A stretch of DNA of 64,000 bases, from positions 48,866,639 through 48,930,638 of the forward strand of contig NC_089220.1 of NCBI RefSeq assembly GCF_963924675.1, given 5' to 3'. This DNA comes from Phocoena phocoena. Lineage: Eukaryota; Chordata; Mammalia; Artiodactyla; Phocoenidae. The position numbers and the translations under genes are program-made. The notes below the pieces were generated by a model. The model ran no database searches and had not been told where the DNA came from. It saw only the letters and a list, made by a program, of their open reading frames with translations. This document shows positions 9,890 through 21,310 of this stretch, one piece after another (the stretch's first letter is position 1; every line of letters starts with the position of its first letter).

Positions 9890-10525
9890 AATATTCAACC
9901 CGTGGCTGGACACCTCTTGGATATCTAATAGGTAGCTTAAACATAACAGAATCAAAAAATAAAATCCTTGATTCTCCCTCTCCTGGTTTTCCATCTCAGT
10001 TAAGAGCCCCAAGGTCCATCTGGTTGCTCAAGACAAAAATTTACATTTTAATTCTTCATTATTGTTCTCTCTTTTCATCCCCTCTTCATGTACTCCATCA
10101 GCAAGTCCCATGAACTCTACCTTCTCTAATTTCCATCTCCACAGCCAATACCCTAGTCCAAGTTTCTATCATCTCTTGCCTCGACAATAGTAGATTCCTA
10201 ACTGATCACCCTGTGTCCTCTCTCTTGCTTCTCTAAATAAGATCTAGCAATTTCTCCTTAAAACCCTCCAAAAAGTTCCCACTGCACTAAACATTAAAAC
10301 CAAACTCCTTAAACTCATTACGATGGCTTAAAAAGTCCTACATGATCTGACATCTGCCTAACTGCTACCTCGTGTAGTACTGGCTCTCCTCCTCCCTACC
10401 CTGCTACACTCCAGGGGCTCCCTGAATAAATCAAATTCATTCTCACACTAGAGAATTTGCATTAGCTGTTCCCTCTGCCTACACTACTTCCCCACCAGTC
10501 TTCACATCACTCCTTTATTTTTTTT
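9890..10525 (+). repeat. L2 LINE fragment, right part
   Basis: GGACACCTCTTGGATATCTA, AAGTCCTACATGATCTGACA and TTAGCTGTTCCCTCTGCCTA are recognisable L2 3'-region phrases in plus orientation. Confidence 0.75.
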
Positions 10526-10551
10526 TCTAATATCACTAGACCATCAGTACT

Positions 10552-10922
10552 TTATTATTATTTTTTAACATCTTTATTGGAGTATAATTGCTTTACAATA
10601 GTGTGTTAGTTTCTGCTTTATAACAAAGTGAATCAGTTATACATATACATATGTTCCCATATCTCTTCCCTCTTGCGTCTCCCTCCCTCCTACCCTCCCT
10701 ATCCCACCCCTCTAGGTAGTCACAAAGCACCGAGCTGATCTCCCTGTGCTATGCGGCTGCTTCCCACTAGCTATCTATTTTACGTTTGGTAGTGTATATA
10801 TGTCCATGCCGCTCTCTCGCTTTATCACAGCTTACCCTTCCCCCTCCCCATATCCTCAAGTCCATTCTCTAGTAGGTCTGTGTCTTTATTCCCATCTTGC
10901 CCCTAGGTTCTTCATGACCATT
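10552..10922 (-). repeat. L1 3' UTR, antisense
   Basis: TTTAACATCTTTATTGGAGT, CACAAAGCACCGAGCTGATC and TTCCCACTAGCTATCTATTT are the reversed 3' UTR of a fairly young cetacean-type L1. It abuts an older L1 copy to its right. Confidence 0.85.
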
Positions 10923-12490
10923 TTAAATGGAATATTTTAATACATGGTCCTTTGTGACTAACTTCTTTTATTTAGCATAATGTATTCAAAGTTTGTACAT
11001 GTTGTAGCATGTTGTATCAGTACTTCATTTCTGTTTATTGCTGAGTCACATTCCATTTTATGAATATATCTGTTTATCCATTCATCAGTTGATGGACATT
11101 TGTTCTGCTCTTTGGCTGTTTATGAGTAATGCTACTATCAACATTCACAAGTTTTTGCAAGAACATAATGTTCTCATTTCCCCTGGGTACACACCTTGAA
11201 ATGGAAATGCTTGTGGTGTATCTAAGAAACTGACTATTGCCCAATCCAGGGTAACCGATGTTTTTTATCTAAGAGTTTTATAGTTTTATCTCATACATTT
11301 GTGTCTTTGATCCATTTTGAGTTAATTTTTATGTATGGTGTGGGATAGGGGGTCCAACTTCATTCCATAGCATGTGGATAGCCAGTTGTCCCAACACCAT
11401 TTGTTGAAAAGACTATTCTTTCACCATTGAATGGTCTTGGCACCCTTGTCAAAAATCAGTTGGCCATAGATGTTCGAGAGGGGTTATTTTTCCCCTGACT
11501 TTTCAGTTCTATTCCATTGATCTGTGTGTCTCTCTTGATACCAATAGCACACTCTCTTTGTTACTTTAGTTTTGAAATTGGGAAGTATGAGTCTTCCAAC
11601 TATGTTCTTTTTAAAGATTATTTTACCTATTCCGGGACCCTTGATTTTTCATATAAATTTTAAAATCAGCTTGTCAATTTCTATTAAAAAGTATGTGGGG
11701 ATTTTGCAAGAGAATTCGTTAAATCTGTAGAACAAATTGGGGAGTATTGCCCTTTTAACAATTAAGCCTTCCAGCCCATGAACATGGGAAGTCTTGTCAT
11801 TTATTTGGGTCTTCTTAATTTTTTTCAGCAATGTTTTATAGTTTTCAAAGTCTAAGTTTTGCACCTCTTTTATTAAATTTATTCTTAAGTATTTATTCTT
11901 TTTGATGCTAATGTGAATGGAATTGTTTTCTTAATATCATTTTTGTTTTGTTCATTTCTGCTGTATAAAATTACAGTAGAATTTGGTATTTATCTGTATC
12001 CTGCAGCTTTGCTGAATGTGTTTATTAGTTCTAAAAATTACTAGATAATTTTTAGTGGATTCCTGAGGATTTTTTGTGTACGAGATTATGTGATCTACAA
12101 GTAGAGATAGTTTTACTTCTTTGTTTCCAATTTGGATGCCTTCTATTTAATTCTCTCACCTAATTTCCCTGGCTAGACCTCCAGTCCAATGTTGAATAGA
12201 AGTGGCAAGAGTAGATATCCTTGTCTTGTTGCTGTTCTTAGGGGGGAAGCATTTAGTCTTTTATTATTAGTATGATGTGAGTGTGGGTTTTTCATAGATG
12301 TCCTTTATAAGGTTGAGGAAGTTTCCTTCTGTTCCTAGGTGGTTGTGTATCCTGAAAGAATGTTTAATTTTATCACATGCTTTTTCTGCATTTATTAAGA
12401 TGATCAAGTAGTCTCTGTCCTTTATTCTATTGATATCATTTATTAATTGACTTTTGAATGTTAAACCAACCTTACATACTGCTCACCATA

Positions 12491-12985
12491 TGACAGGCCA
12501 GTAAACCTATAGATGAATTGTTGGGGCACAGAATAGTGACTTTATTTGGAAAGCCAGCAGACCAAGAAGACGGTGGACTAGTGCCCCAAAGAACCATCTT
12601 GCCTGGGTTTGGATGCTAGTTTCTTTTATAAACAAAGAGGGGGAGATGAGGAGGTAAAGTAAAAAAGGTAATACACAATAAGTTGTTGCAATATTTCCTG
12701 GTTCCAGCTAGACTCTGGAGGAGATGCGGTAATTTCTTCTTCCCTGCAGCGATTCACAGGTGAGCCTGGTCAGGATGTTTCCTGTGAGCTTAAACAAAGG
12801 TATTTTTGCTTGACGTTCAGGCATGGGCGGCAGGGTACCTGGAAATGGGCCATTATGTATACTTTAAGCTATAGGCAACATCCCTTTAGTGATTAACTTG
12901 TATTATAGCAAAAGCAATACAATACAAAGGTTAAAGTAAAAGAAACAGATCCAATATGGAGTCAGATCTGTTATTCCCTGTTACA
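12491..12985 (-). mobile_element. Solo LTR (ERV1-like), antisense, inside L1
   Basis: Read on the minus strand it begins TGTAACAGGG and ends CCTGGCCTGTCA, with AATAAAGTC near the 3' end. L1 sequence resumes on both sides. No clean short TSD is visible, so the ends may be slightly off. Family unnamed. Confidence 0.65.
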
Positions 12986-13451
12986 GTTATGGTGTTTAGT
13001 TTTTTTTGTATATTGCTAGATTCAGTTTGCTAGTATTTTGTTGAGGATTTTTATATCTGTATTCATAAGAGATACCGGTCTATAGTTTTCTTGTGATGTC
13101 TTTATCTCATTTTGTTATCAGGATAATACTAGTTTCATAGAATGAGTTGAGCAGTGTTCCCTCCTTTTCTATTATTGGAAGTATTCGTGAAGAATTTCTT
13201 TTGTCGTCTTCTTTAAATGTTTGGTAGAATTCTGCAGTACAGTCATCTGGAGCTGGGCTTTTCTTTGTGGATATCCAATCTCTTGTAAATTTATTCAGAT
13301 TTCCTATTTCTTCTTGAATCCGTTTTGGTAGTTTGTGTCTTTCTAGGAATGTGTCTATTTTATCTAAGTTATCTAATTTGTTGGCCTACAAGTGGTCATA
13401 GTATTCCCTTATAATCCTTTTTATATTTGTAAGGTCAATATTAATGTTTCT

Positions 13452-13664
13452 TTTTTTTTTTTTTTTTTTTTTGCAGTACGCGGGCCTCTCACTGTTGTGG
13501 CCTCTCCCGTTGCGGAGCACGGGCTCTGGACGCTCAGGCTCAGCGGCCATGGCTCACAGGCCCAGCCACTCCACGGCATGTGGGATCTTCCCAGACCGGG
13601 GCACGAACCCACGCCCACTGCATCGGCAGGTGGACTCTCAACCACTGAGCCACCAGGAAAGCCC
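13452..13664 (-). repeat. CHR SINE, short form, antisense, inside L1
   Basis: Long poly-T, then GCAGTACGCGGGCCTCTCAC, ending CACCAGGAAAGCCC. TSD TAATGTTTCTT (13441-13451) against TAATGTCTCTT (13665-13675). Confidence 0.93.
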
Positions 13665-14620
13665 TAATGTCTCTTCTTTCATTCTTAATTTTAGCAATGT
13701 GAGTCTTCTCTCTTTTTTCTTGGTCAGTTTAGCTAAAGGCTTGTCAATTTTGTTGATCTTTTCAAAGAACAGACTTTTAGTTTTGTTGGTTTTCTCTATT
13801 GTTTTTTTATTCTCTTTCATTATTTTTTTCTTTTTGCATGATTTGGATTTAGTGTGCTTTCCCTCTCCCCCTAAAGTATTTTAAAGTAGAAGACTAGGTT
13901 ATTGATTTTCTTAATGTAGGTTTTGAACCGCTGAGTTTCCTCTAAACACTTCTTCAGCTGCATCCCATAACTTTTGTTATGTTTGTTATGTTGTGGCCCT
14001 CATTTCATTCATGTCATAGTATTTACTAACTTCTCTTTTGATATCCTCCTTGTCGGTTATTTAGAAATAATGTGTGTTGTTTATTTCCATATATTTGTGA
14101 ATTTCCCAAATTTCTTTGTTATTAATTTCTAATTTCACTCTATTGTGATCAAAGAGCACACTTTCTGTGATTTCAGTTCTTTCTAATTTATTGACACTTG
14201 GTTTATGGCCTAGCGTATGGTCTATTCCAGAGAATGTTCCAACCCTTGAGAAGAATTTGCATTTTTCTGTTGTTGGGCAGAGTGCTCTATAGATGTCTAT
14301 TAGGTCTAGGTGGTGTATAATGTTGTTCAAGTCTTTTAATTCCTTGCTGACCTTCTGCCTAAGTGTTCTATTATTGAAAGTGGGGTATAGAAGTCTCCAA
14401 CTATTGTCTCTTCAATTCTGATAGTTTGTATTTCATGTATTTTAGGGCTCTGTTTTATATATCTTAATAATTGTTGTATATTTCTGATGGATGGACTCTT
14501 ACAAAACTTCCCTCTTTATATCTAGCAACATTCTTTGTTTTACAGTCTATTTTGTCAGATGTTAGTAGAGCCACTTGCTATGATTTTGTTAAATTAACAC
14601 TTGTTATTAGAGCCCTGGGG

Positions 14621-15126
14621 TGTCAGATAGATAGCTGCCTTCCGGCAAAAGACCACCAGGGAAATTGAATAGAGAAGTTTATTACTCACAAGTCCTGAAA
14701 GAAGTATACAGCATGCCTTGAGGGCCCATGCAGGGAGGGTGAGGCAGGGTGCAGGCAGAGAGAAGCAGGACTTGGGACACATGCCTCTCTTAGGGTCAGT
14801 GGGTGGAGTGCTTTGGGGTTCCTGGGCAATTCAAACCAAAAAGAGCAGGGTTTTAGTAAGCTTCTCAGGGGTCTTATCTAAGGGGTGCACAGAGCGAAGC
14901 CCCTGAGAGGATGAGGGGGACAGTTTATCACAAGGGCCACTGGGGGAGTCATATCAGTAACCTACATTTACTTGTGACCCTCGGGGCTGTTACCTAGGGC
15001 ATACACTCACAGGACGGGCTAGAGTTAGTTCAACGCCCCTGCAGGCTGCTGGGTCACACAAAACGTATGCCGAGGCAGCAATATTATAGAGTAACTTAGC
15101 TAAACTCTCCGAGAACTACACTAACA
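14621..15126 (-). mobile_element. Probable solo LTR, antisense
   Basis: On the minus strand it starts TGTTAGTGTAG and ends CTATCTGACA, with AATAAACTTC (plus 14676-14685) as a polyadenylation signal. It is GC-richer than its surroundings. Family not identified and ends approximate. Confidence 0.5.
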
Positions 15127-15919
15127 GTAAGATAACATCCTCAGATGGTCTCACAGCTCTTTAAGCCAAGACTAGGAAGATTAATTATTCTCCTCTCCCA
15201 TTTGGATACAGCAAGGCAAAAGTAAGGATCATTCTAAATGTATGAGGTTGGCTTTAAAATTTAACTTTAAAGACGCTTATTAAATATTTTATAATGTTCA
15301 TGCATAAAATATTTAAACCCAGCTAGAGAAAAATGTAGCTTTTCAAAGGGATACTATCATGTGAAACCCTAAATTAGAGTTAATAAATGAAGATTTGGCC
15401 ATCTGAAGGGTTACTAATCACTGACATAATTACTTGGCAAGTTGCAAAGTATTTGTAGCTCAAGGTTAGCTTAATATATGTTATTGCAGTTGTCCCAAAG
15501 GCACAAGCAAAGCTAAAGCTATAGACACCAGAGTTAAATTCGGAAGTCTGGCCAATTTTAGGAGGAGAAAGAGAAGTGTGTTCACTTAGCATTAAAATCT
15601 CTGACACAAGTAGCAGCTCTTCCCACACAGATGGCTCAAGGCATAGAGATCATAAATGATGCAGAGTCAGGACAACAAGAAATGCTTGAACTGAACCAGG
15701 ACAGAGACGGTTATCTGAGCACACCATGGGTCTCACAGTTTCCCTGCCCATGAGAGTTGGCAGTTAATACAGAGCAACATTGCATCTTAACTTATTTTTA
15801 CCTATTATATTAATTATAGTAGGTTAAATATCAAATTTTATATATGAACAGATATACCATACTTATATGTAAATATGTCTCTGAAATTCAATAATTATGG
15901 AAAATGACCCCTTAATTGT
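15127..15919. other. No confident feature
   Basis: AT-rich sequence without recognisable repeat or coding pattern. Confidence 0.55.
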
Positions 15920-16310
15920 TGTTATGGACTGAGTGTGTCTCCCCAAAGTTCACGTGTTAAAGCACTAAGCACCACTACCCCCTCCCTGTTCCATGCAGTG
16001 GTATTAAGAGGTGGGGCCTTTGTGAAATAATTTGGTTTAAATGAGGTCATGCGGATGGAACCCCCTTGATGGAATTAGTACCCTTATAAGAAGAGGAAGA
16101 GAGACCAGAGCTTCTTTTCTCTGCCATGTGAGGATAACAGCAAGAAGGCAGTCATCTGCAAACCAGGAAGAGGACCGTCACCAAGAACCCAAACTGCTGG
16201 CACCTTGATCTTAGACTTCCCAACCTCTGGAACTGTGAGAAATAAATGTCTATTATTTAAACCACTAAGTCTGTGGTGTTTTGTTACAGCAGCCTGAACA
16301 GACAAGGACT
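15920..16310 (+). mobile_element. ERVL-MaLR solo LTR (MLT1/MST-like)
   Basis: It begins TGTTATGGACTGAGTGTGTC, contains AAGAGGTGGGGCCTTTGTGA and GAACTGTGAGAAATAAATGT (polyadenylation signal), and ends near GAACAGACAAGGACT. This is the standard MaLR LTR layout in sense orientation. Confidence 0.85.
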
Positions 16311-16360
16311 GTCATTTAAAAAAAATTAAAGGCAGCAAGTCAGTATGCTTTTGTTTTTTT

Positions 16361-16687
16361 GTTTGTTTGTTTTAATTTATTTATTTATTTATTTTTGGCT
16401 GCGTTGAGTCTTTGTTGCTGCGCGTGGACTTTCTCTAGTTGCGGTGAGCAGGAGCTACTCTTCGTTGCAGTTCTCATTGCAGTGGCTTTTCTTGTTGCGG
16501 AGCACGAGCTCTAGGCACACAGGCTTCAGTAGTTGTGGCTCGCGGCCTCTAAAGCACAGGCTCAGTAGTTGTGGCGCACGGGCTTAGTTGCTCCGCGGCA
16601 TGTGGGATCTTCCCAGACCAGGGCTCGAACCTGTGTCCCCTGCATTGTCAGGCGGATTCTTAACCACTGTACCACCAGGGAAGTCCC
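16361..16687 (-). repeat. CHR SINE, long form, antisense
   Basis: TTTATTTATTTTTGGCTGCG tail, body with repeated CAGTAGTTGTGG units, and reversed head ACCACCAGGGAAGTCCC. TSD TGCTTTTGTTTTTT at 16346 and 16688. Confidence 0.93.
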
Positions 16688-16770
16688 TGCTTTTGTTTTT
16701 TAATATTTCCATTCTAAATAATATTTGGACCCAATAGCATAGGAGTATCTGTTTTTACAAAAGCCTAATA

Positions 16771-17330
16771 TATTAGTTATCTATTGCTTCCTCAAATTAC
16801 TTCAAGTTCAGTAACTTAAAAACAATAAACATGATCTCTCACAGTTTCTGTGTATCAGGAATTCAGAAGTGGCTAAATTCCTGGTGATTCTGGCTCAGTC
16901 TTTCATGAGGTTATTGATAATGGTGCAGGAGGTAACATTCAATAACCATTGATAATGGTTATTGATCAATGGTGCACCATTGATCATGGTGCAGTCATCT
17001 GAAGGTTTAACTGGTACTGGAGGATCTACTTCTCAAGTGGCTGTCTGTCATGTGCTGGCAAGTTGGTGCTGACTGGTGGGATGCTCCAGCACCTTTCCAC
17101 GTAGGTCTCTCCATAGACTGCTTGAGGTCTTCATGACTCCAAGAAAGCAAGCCAGAAGCAGTGATGCCTTTTATGACCTAGTCTCAGAGGCCACTCGCCA
17201 TGAGTCACTTCTGCAATATCCTACTGGTCTTAAAGGTCAGGCCTGTTCATTGTGGTAGAGGATCATACAAGAGTGTGATACACATAGACAAGGATCACTG
17301 GGGGCCATTGTGGAGTCTGGCTACCATACC
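16771..17330 (+). mobile_element. MLT1-like MaLR LTR with an inserted palindrome
   Basis: TTAGTTATCTATTGCTTCCT, CTCTCACAGTTTCTGTGTAT, GCAGTCATCTGAAGGTTTAA and TGGAGTCTGGCTACCA follow the order of an ancient MaLR LTR. About 60 extra bases at 16925-16986 form inverted repeats not expected in the family. Confidence 0.6.
16925..16986. repeat. Compound perfect palindromes inside an old LTR
   Basis: CAATAACCATT / AATGGTTATTG (16940-16950, 16954-16964, 3-nt spacer) adjoins the 24-bp perfect palindrome at 16963-16986 (centre GGTGCACC). Both are flanked by copies of ATGGTGCAG. Confidence 0.95.
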
Positions 17331-17349
17331 TAATAGCTCCATTTTAGTG

Positions 17350-17530
17350 GTCATGATGGCTTAGGTCTGGTGGCAAAGAACCTGGTTCTGGTGTTAGGTA
17401 GACAAGTATTCCAGTTTTAATTGCACTACCTACTTACTCTTTCTAATCCTCTGTTTCCTCATCTGTTGTATGGAAATGGTAGATCATCTCACAGGTTTGC
17501 TGTAAGCATTAAGTGAGTTAATGGACACAG
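17350..17530 (+). repeat. MIR SINE
   Basis: CTGTTTCCTCATCTGTTGTA, then TTTGCTGTAAGCATTAAGTG. Typical MIR 3' half. Confidence 0.7.
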
Positions 17531-18185
17531 AATAATCCTTTCTGTCAGATCATGTCATTTCGTAACTTAAAGCCCTCCAGTTGCTTCCCATCAGACTTAG
17601 AATTCAACTGGTCTAACAGATCCAGACCTAGCGACTAACTGACTTAGACACTACTACTACTGCTACCACTATCACTACTACTACTACGACTACTACTACT
17701 ACCACCACCACAACCAGCACCACTACCTAACCAGCTCTGATATGGTTTCTTCTCACTGTCTCCCTTCCTCACTCCACTCTATCCACTGGCCTCTTTTCTG
17801 TTCAACCATACTAATTTCCCTCCTACCTCAGAGCCTTTACACTTGCTGTTCCCTGTACCTGGAACATCCTTTCCCTGTATATTTTCATGGATCATTTGCC
17901 CACTTCATTCAGATCTCTGCCTGAACGTTACCTCCTCAGAGACCTTCCCTGGCCATTCCTTTCATCCCTTTATCCCTCTTTGTTTTTCTGTTTATAGCTC
18001 TTATCACTACTTGACATTTTATTATATATTGGTTTGCCTATTTTGATTTTTATGGCTCTCCTTCATTAGTGTGTGAGTTCCATGAATACTATGTCTCATT
18101 CACCACCTTATCCTTAGTGCTTAGAAGTATGCCTGGCTTATAGTACACGTTTCATAAATATTTGTTTGAAAATTAAAGAATGCGT
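17530..18185 (+). repeat. L2 LINE 3' portion
   Basis: TCAGATCATGTCATTTCGTA, TACACTTGCTGTTCCCTGTA and the 3' end TTCATAAATATTTGTTTGAA are characteristic of L2. A triplet microsatellite expanded inside it. Confidence 0.82.
17648..17728 (+). repeat. (ACT)n/(ACC)n triplet microsatellite
   Basis: Imperfect ACT repeats with TGCT and CGAC interruptions pass into ACC repeats. It sits within L2 sequence. Confidence 0.9.
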
Positions 18186-19015
18186 GCAAATTACTCAGCA
18201 CATTGCTTGACCCACAGCGTCATGAGGCGTGCAGTAAATCTTAGCTGACTTCAACCTCATCGTCATCTACATCCTTCCCATCTTCCCCAAACACCCTAAT
18301 ATCTCAAATGTATATGGTGCTTTACAGTTCTCAAGTTCTTTTGTCGTTTATAGAGAATAGGTAATAATACTTTAAAGCAAAGCTGTAATTGTGTAGCTAT
18401 AATTGAAATGCTCTGACAAGTAATGAAACTGGAAAGTGCAGGGGGAGGATTTGTCTCCTATAAACAGCTTTTTTTTTTCAAATGGCCCTGCCTGAAAATT
18501 GGTCTTTTCCCACCAAATGAGCAGGCTTTCCTGAGGACAGTATTATAAACTGGTCATTTTAAGTTCATTTAAGACTTGACTCTTAAAAGAGTCTTCAATG
18601 GTTGAGCAGTGCCCTGGGTCTATCTAGGACAAACTCTGAAGCAGAGGACCATGTCTTATGACTTTTCATCTTTTGGAATTCTCCTGGAAGGTTAGTCATT
18701 TCTTCCCCATGCCGGCCTGCTTGCAGTCTGGTGCCTTCACATAAATTAGGAAAAGGAAACCTTTCCTCCTGCAGGGGACTTGACTTGGCAGAGATAGCGG
18801 CTGGGGCACAGGGCGCTGTCTACAGAATACAAGATGAATTTGAGCCTCACTTACCCCTTGGCTGGAGGCCTCGGAGCACAGTGGCGGGCAGTGGAAGTCT
18901 CTGCTTCCTTTGTGCTGCCCACAGGCCGCCCATCTCCACTGTCATCCTAGGAGATGACTATCCTGCTGAATCCTACTGAGTAGAACAAGTCTTGGCTGAG
19001 TCTAGTCCAGTGGGG
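18186..19015. other. No confident feature
   Basis: Mixed sequence. An 82-codon open frame at 18731-18979 shows no protein signature. Confidence 0.5.
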
Positions 19016-19017
19016 AC

Positions 19018-19205
19018 TGTATAGCAAGGTGCTTAAGAGTGAGGGTTCTAAAGTCAGATTCCTGGCCTTGAATCCTGCCTCTACCAATTAGTGATCTGAG
19101 AACTTAGGCAAGTTATACAAGCTCTCTGTGCCTCAGTCTCGGGCTATTGCGAGGCTCATGTGAGTTAATATATGTAATGCATGCTCAATACACGTTATTT
19201 ATTGA
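19018..19205 (+). repeat. MIR SINE
   Basis: GTGCTTAAGAGTGAGGGTTC, GAATCCTGCCTCTACCAATT, then CTCTGTGCCTCAGTCTC: a full-length MIR layout. Confidence 0.82.
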
Positions 19206-19352
19206 TATAGAGCGGCCCAGAAAACCTAGGAGCATTGTTCAAATAGTGCATCCCTGTGCATTTTTGAGCAGCTGGATGAAAATGTAGTAACATCTAAGAA
19301 GGCTTCATTTTGATGCCTTCCACTCACCCTTTCTGGAGTCAGAGACTGGCAT

Positions 19353-19450
19353 TGCGTTGAGTCATTCAGCAAGCATTTGAACACTTCCTGTGCACAGTGG
19401 TGGACAAACACATTTAAAGAGATAGCCCCCACCTTCAAAGTATGTTCCCT
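19353..19450 (-). repeat. Probable L2 3' end, antisense
   Basis: GAGTCATTCAGCAAGCATTT and CACTTCCTGTGCACAGTGG resemble the reversed L2 terminus. Confidence 0.45.
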
Positions 19451-19544
19451 AATTCTCAAAAAGTGAATCAAACTAAGAGAACACTACTGTCCTAAAACAA
19501 ATGTGACCATATCAGGAAGCATGGCATATTCTGGTTTACCGGCA

Positions 19545-19770
19545 TGGACTCATGCTTTAGAGATAGATCATCTTTCAATTCAAGCTCCCTCACTTATTGG
19601 TTGTGTGACCTCAAGTAAGTTACTTAACTTCCACGAGCCTCAGTTTTCCACTAAGTAAAATGAAGGGGGGAAAGTTTCAAGGGTTACTGTAAGGATTGAG
19701 ATAATATTTAGAACGAAAGGGGTCTGGTACACAGGAGATAATTATTCACTGGTAGCTTTTGTCCTTATCA
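19545..19770 (+). repeat. MIR SINE
   Basis: TTATTGGTTGTGTGACCTCA, AAGTTACTTAACTTCCACG, CAGTTTTCCACTAAGTAAAA: MIR core and 3' half. Confidence 0.82.
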
Positions 19771-19799
19771 ATCATCTAATTTCCATTGTAAAGATCTGT

Positions 19800-20050
19800 G
19801 ATGGCTTCTAATACCCCACAGGTGAAAGTCCAGATACATCCCATTCCAGGCCTTTGGGCATCTGGCCACACCTACCTTTCTACACACTACTTTCACCGTG
19901 AACCTTACAACCCAAACACATGGAACTACTTACAGGTTACAGAGCCGGCCGTCACACATACCCTGCCTTATTCCAAGGTCCCCTCTGTCTAGATGACCCT
20001 TCTTGCTTCTTTTGCCAGCGAACTTCCATTCTTGTGTAAAACAGATACAT
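19800..20050 (+). repeat. Possible L2 fragment
   Basis: Pyrimidine-rich CCTGCCTTATTCCAAGGTCC and TTTGCCAGCGAACTTCC resemble decayed L2. Weak support. Confidence 0.3.
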
Positions 20051-20489
20051 TTAGTTTAAATAATAAAAAATAAACCTGTTCTTACCCCCAGTTTAAGAAA
20101 TAGAAGTAGAAGGCACCTGAGCACTCCACACTTTTAAAAAAAATCAGCACTTGTGATATTTGTATTTTAAAAGCAGAGAAGATGAAATCCTTATGTTTTT
20201 GTACCACCTCTACCATGAAGACACCAGGGAACTCACTTGTGGCCTAAAAGCCATAAAGGCTCCCTCACAGTCACTCTGCAGAGATGCTGTTAGCAATTAA
20301 ATATTGAAATACAATTTGATTAATAGAATATTATGAAGAAAAAATAATATGTTAAATTTAAGCAGTTTTTTGCTACCATGTATAACTTCTTTTGAAAATC
20401 TACAGCATGATTCCTTTGTTAAATATGGTGGCTTTTGGGGGGGGATTTGAGGGTGTCTTTTTATGTTTTCCTTGACTGGTCATAAGGAG

Positions 20490-20503
20490 CCACTAGGTGG
20501 CAG
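20490..20503 (+). promoter_or_regulatory. CTCF-like motif
   Basis: CCACTAGGTGGCAG fits the CTCF core (CCASYAGRKGGCRS) at every position and is oriented on the plus strand. It is in unique sequence about 12.5 kb upstream of TMX1, between older repeats. Occupancy is inferred. Confidence 0.6.
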
Positions 20504-20590
20504 AGGACGTGTCTTTAGATTACAGTGAGAAAACATGAAAATATTTTCAGCTGGAAACAGGTTTTGGAAAACATAAAAACCATCACTTCA

Positions 20591-20950
20591 GGGCTCCCCT
20601 GGTGGTGCAGTGGTTAAGAATCCGCCTGCCAATGCAGGGGACACGGGTTAAAGCCCTGGTCGGGGAAGATCCCACGTGCTGCAGAGCACCTAAGCCCGTG
20701 CGCCACAACTACTGAGCCTGCGCTCTAGGCCCCGCGAGCCACAACTACTGAGCCCGCGCGCCTAGAGCCTGTGCTCCACAACAAGAGAAGCCACTGCAAT
20801 GAGAAGCCCGCGCACCGCAACACCTGCGCACCGCAGCAGAATAGCGCCTGCTCGCCACAACTAGAGAAAGCCCGTGCACAGCAACGAAGACCCAACACAG
20901 CCAAAAATAATAAATAAATAAAAATAAATAAATTTATTTTTTTAAAAAAG
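20591..20950 (+). repeat. CHR SINE, long form
   Basis: Head GGGCTCCCCTGGTGGTGCAG, repeated CCACAACTACTGAGCC units, tail AATAAATAAATAAAA. TSD CATCACTTCA at 20581-20590 and 20951-20960. Confidence 0.95.
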
Positions 20951-21084
20951 CATCACTTCATAGCTTAACGTGTTGCACTAGTATCCCATGGCCCTGCAGT
21001 TAGCAATTTTGGCCTATTGCCTATATCGTAGTAACAATAACAGCAATAATAATATCAAGACCACAGTATTTATTGTACAATAAC

Positions 21085-21310
21085 TGTGTATGAGGCACCA
21101 GATGAAGAGGTGTCCAGATATGATGCTGTTTAATTTTCACAGCATCCGGAGGAAGCAAAAGCTGTTAATCACCTTTTTGCAGATGAGAAATCAGTCTTGA
21201 AAAGAGAAGAAACAATATGCTCAGGACATTGATAAGCAGCAGAAGCCAGATTCAAAGCAGGTCTGTCAGATTTTAGAACCTGGGGGATTAACAACTTCAC
21301 AGACTCTCAG
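21085..21310 (-). repeat. MIR-type SINE, antisense, diverged
   Basis: CAGCATCCGGAGGAAGCAAA, CACCTTTTTGCAGATGAGAA and CAGAAGCCAGATTCAAAGCA follow the reversed MIR order. Confidence 0.55.

Larger units (their letters stand above)
10925..14600 (-). repeat. Older L1, antisense, ORF2 region, carrying two insertions
   Basis: Reversed ORF2 phrases run throughout (GCTGAGTCACATTCCATTTT near 11040, TCCATTTTGAGTTAATTTTT near 11310, TGGTGTATAATGTTGTTCAA near 14312). The copy is interrupted by an LTR at 12491-12985 and a SINE at 13452-13664 and broken off by another LTR at about 14620. All frames are decayed; it has no coding capacity. Confidence 0.88.
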
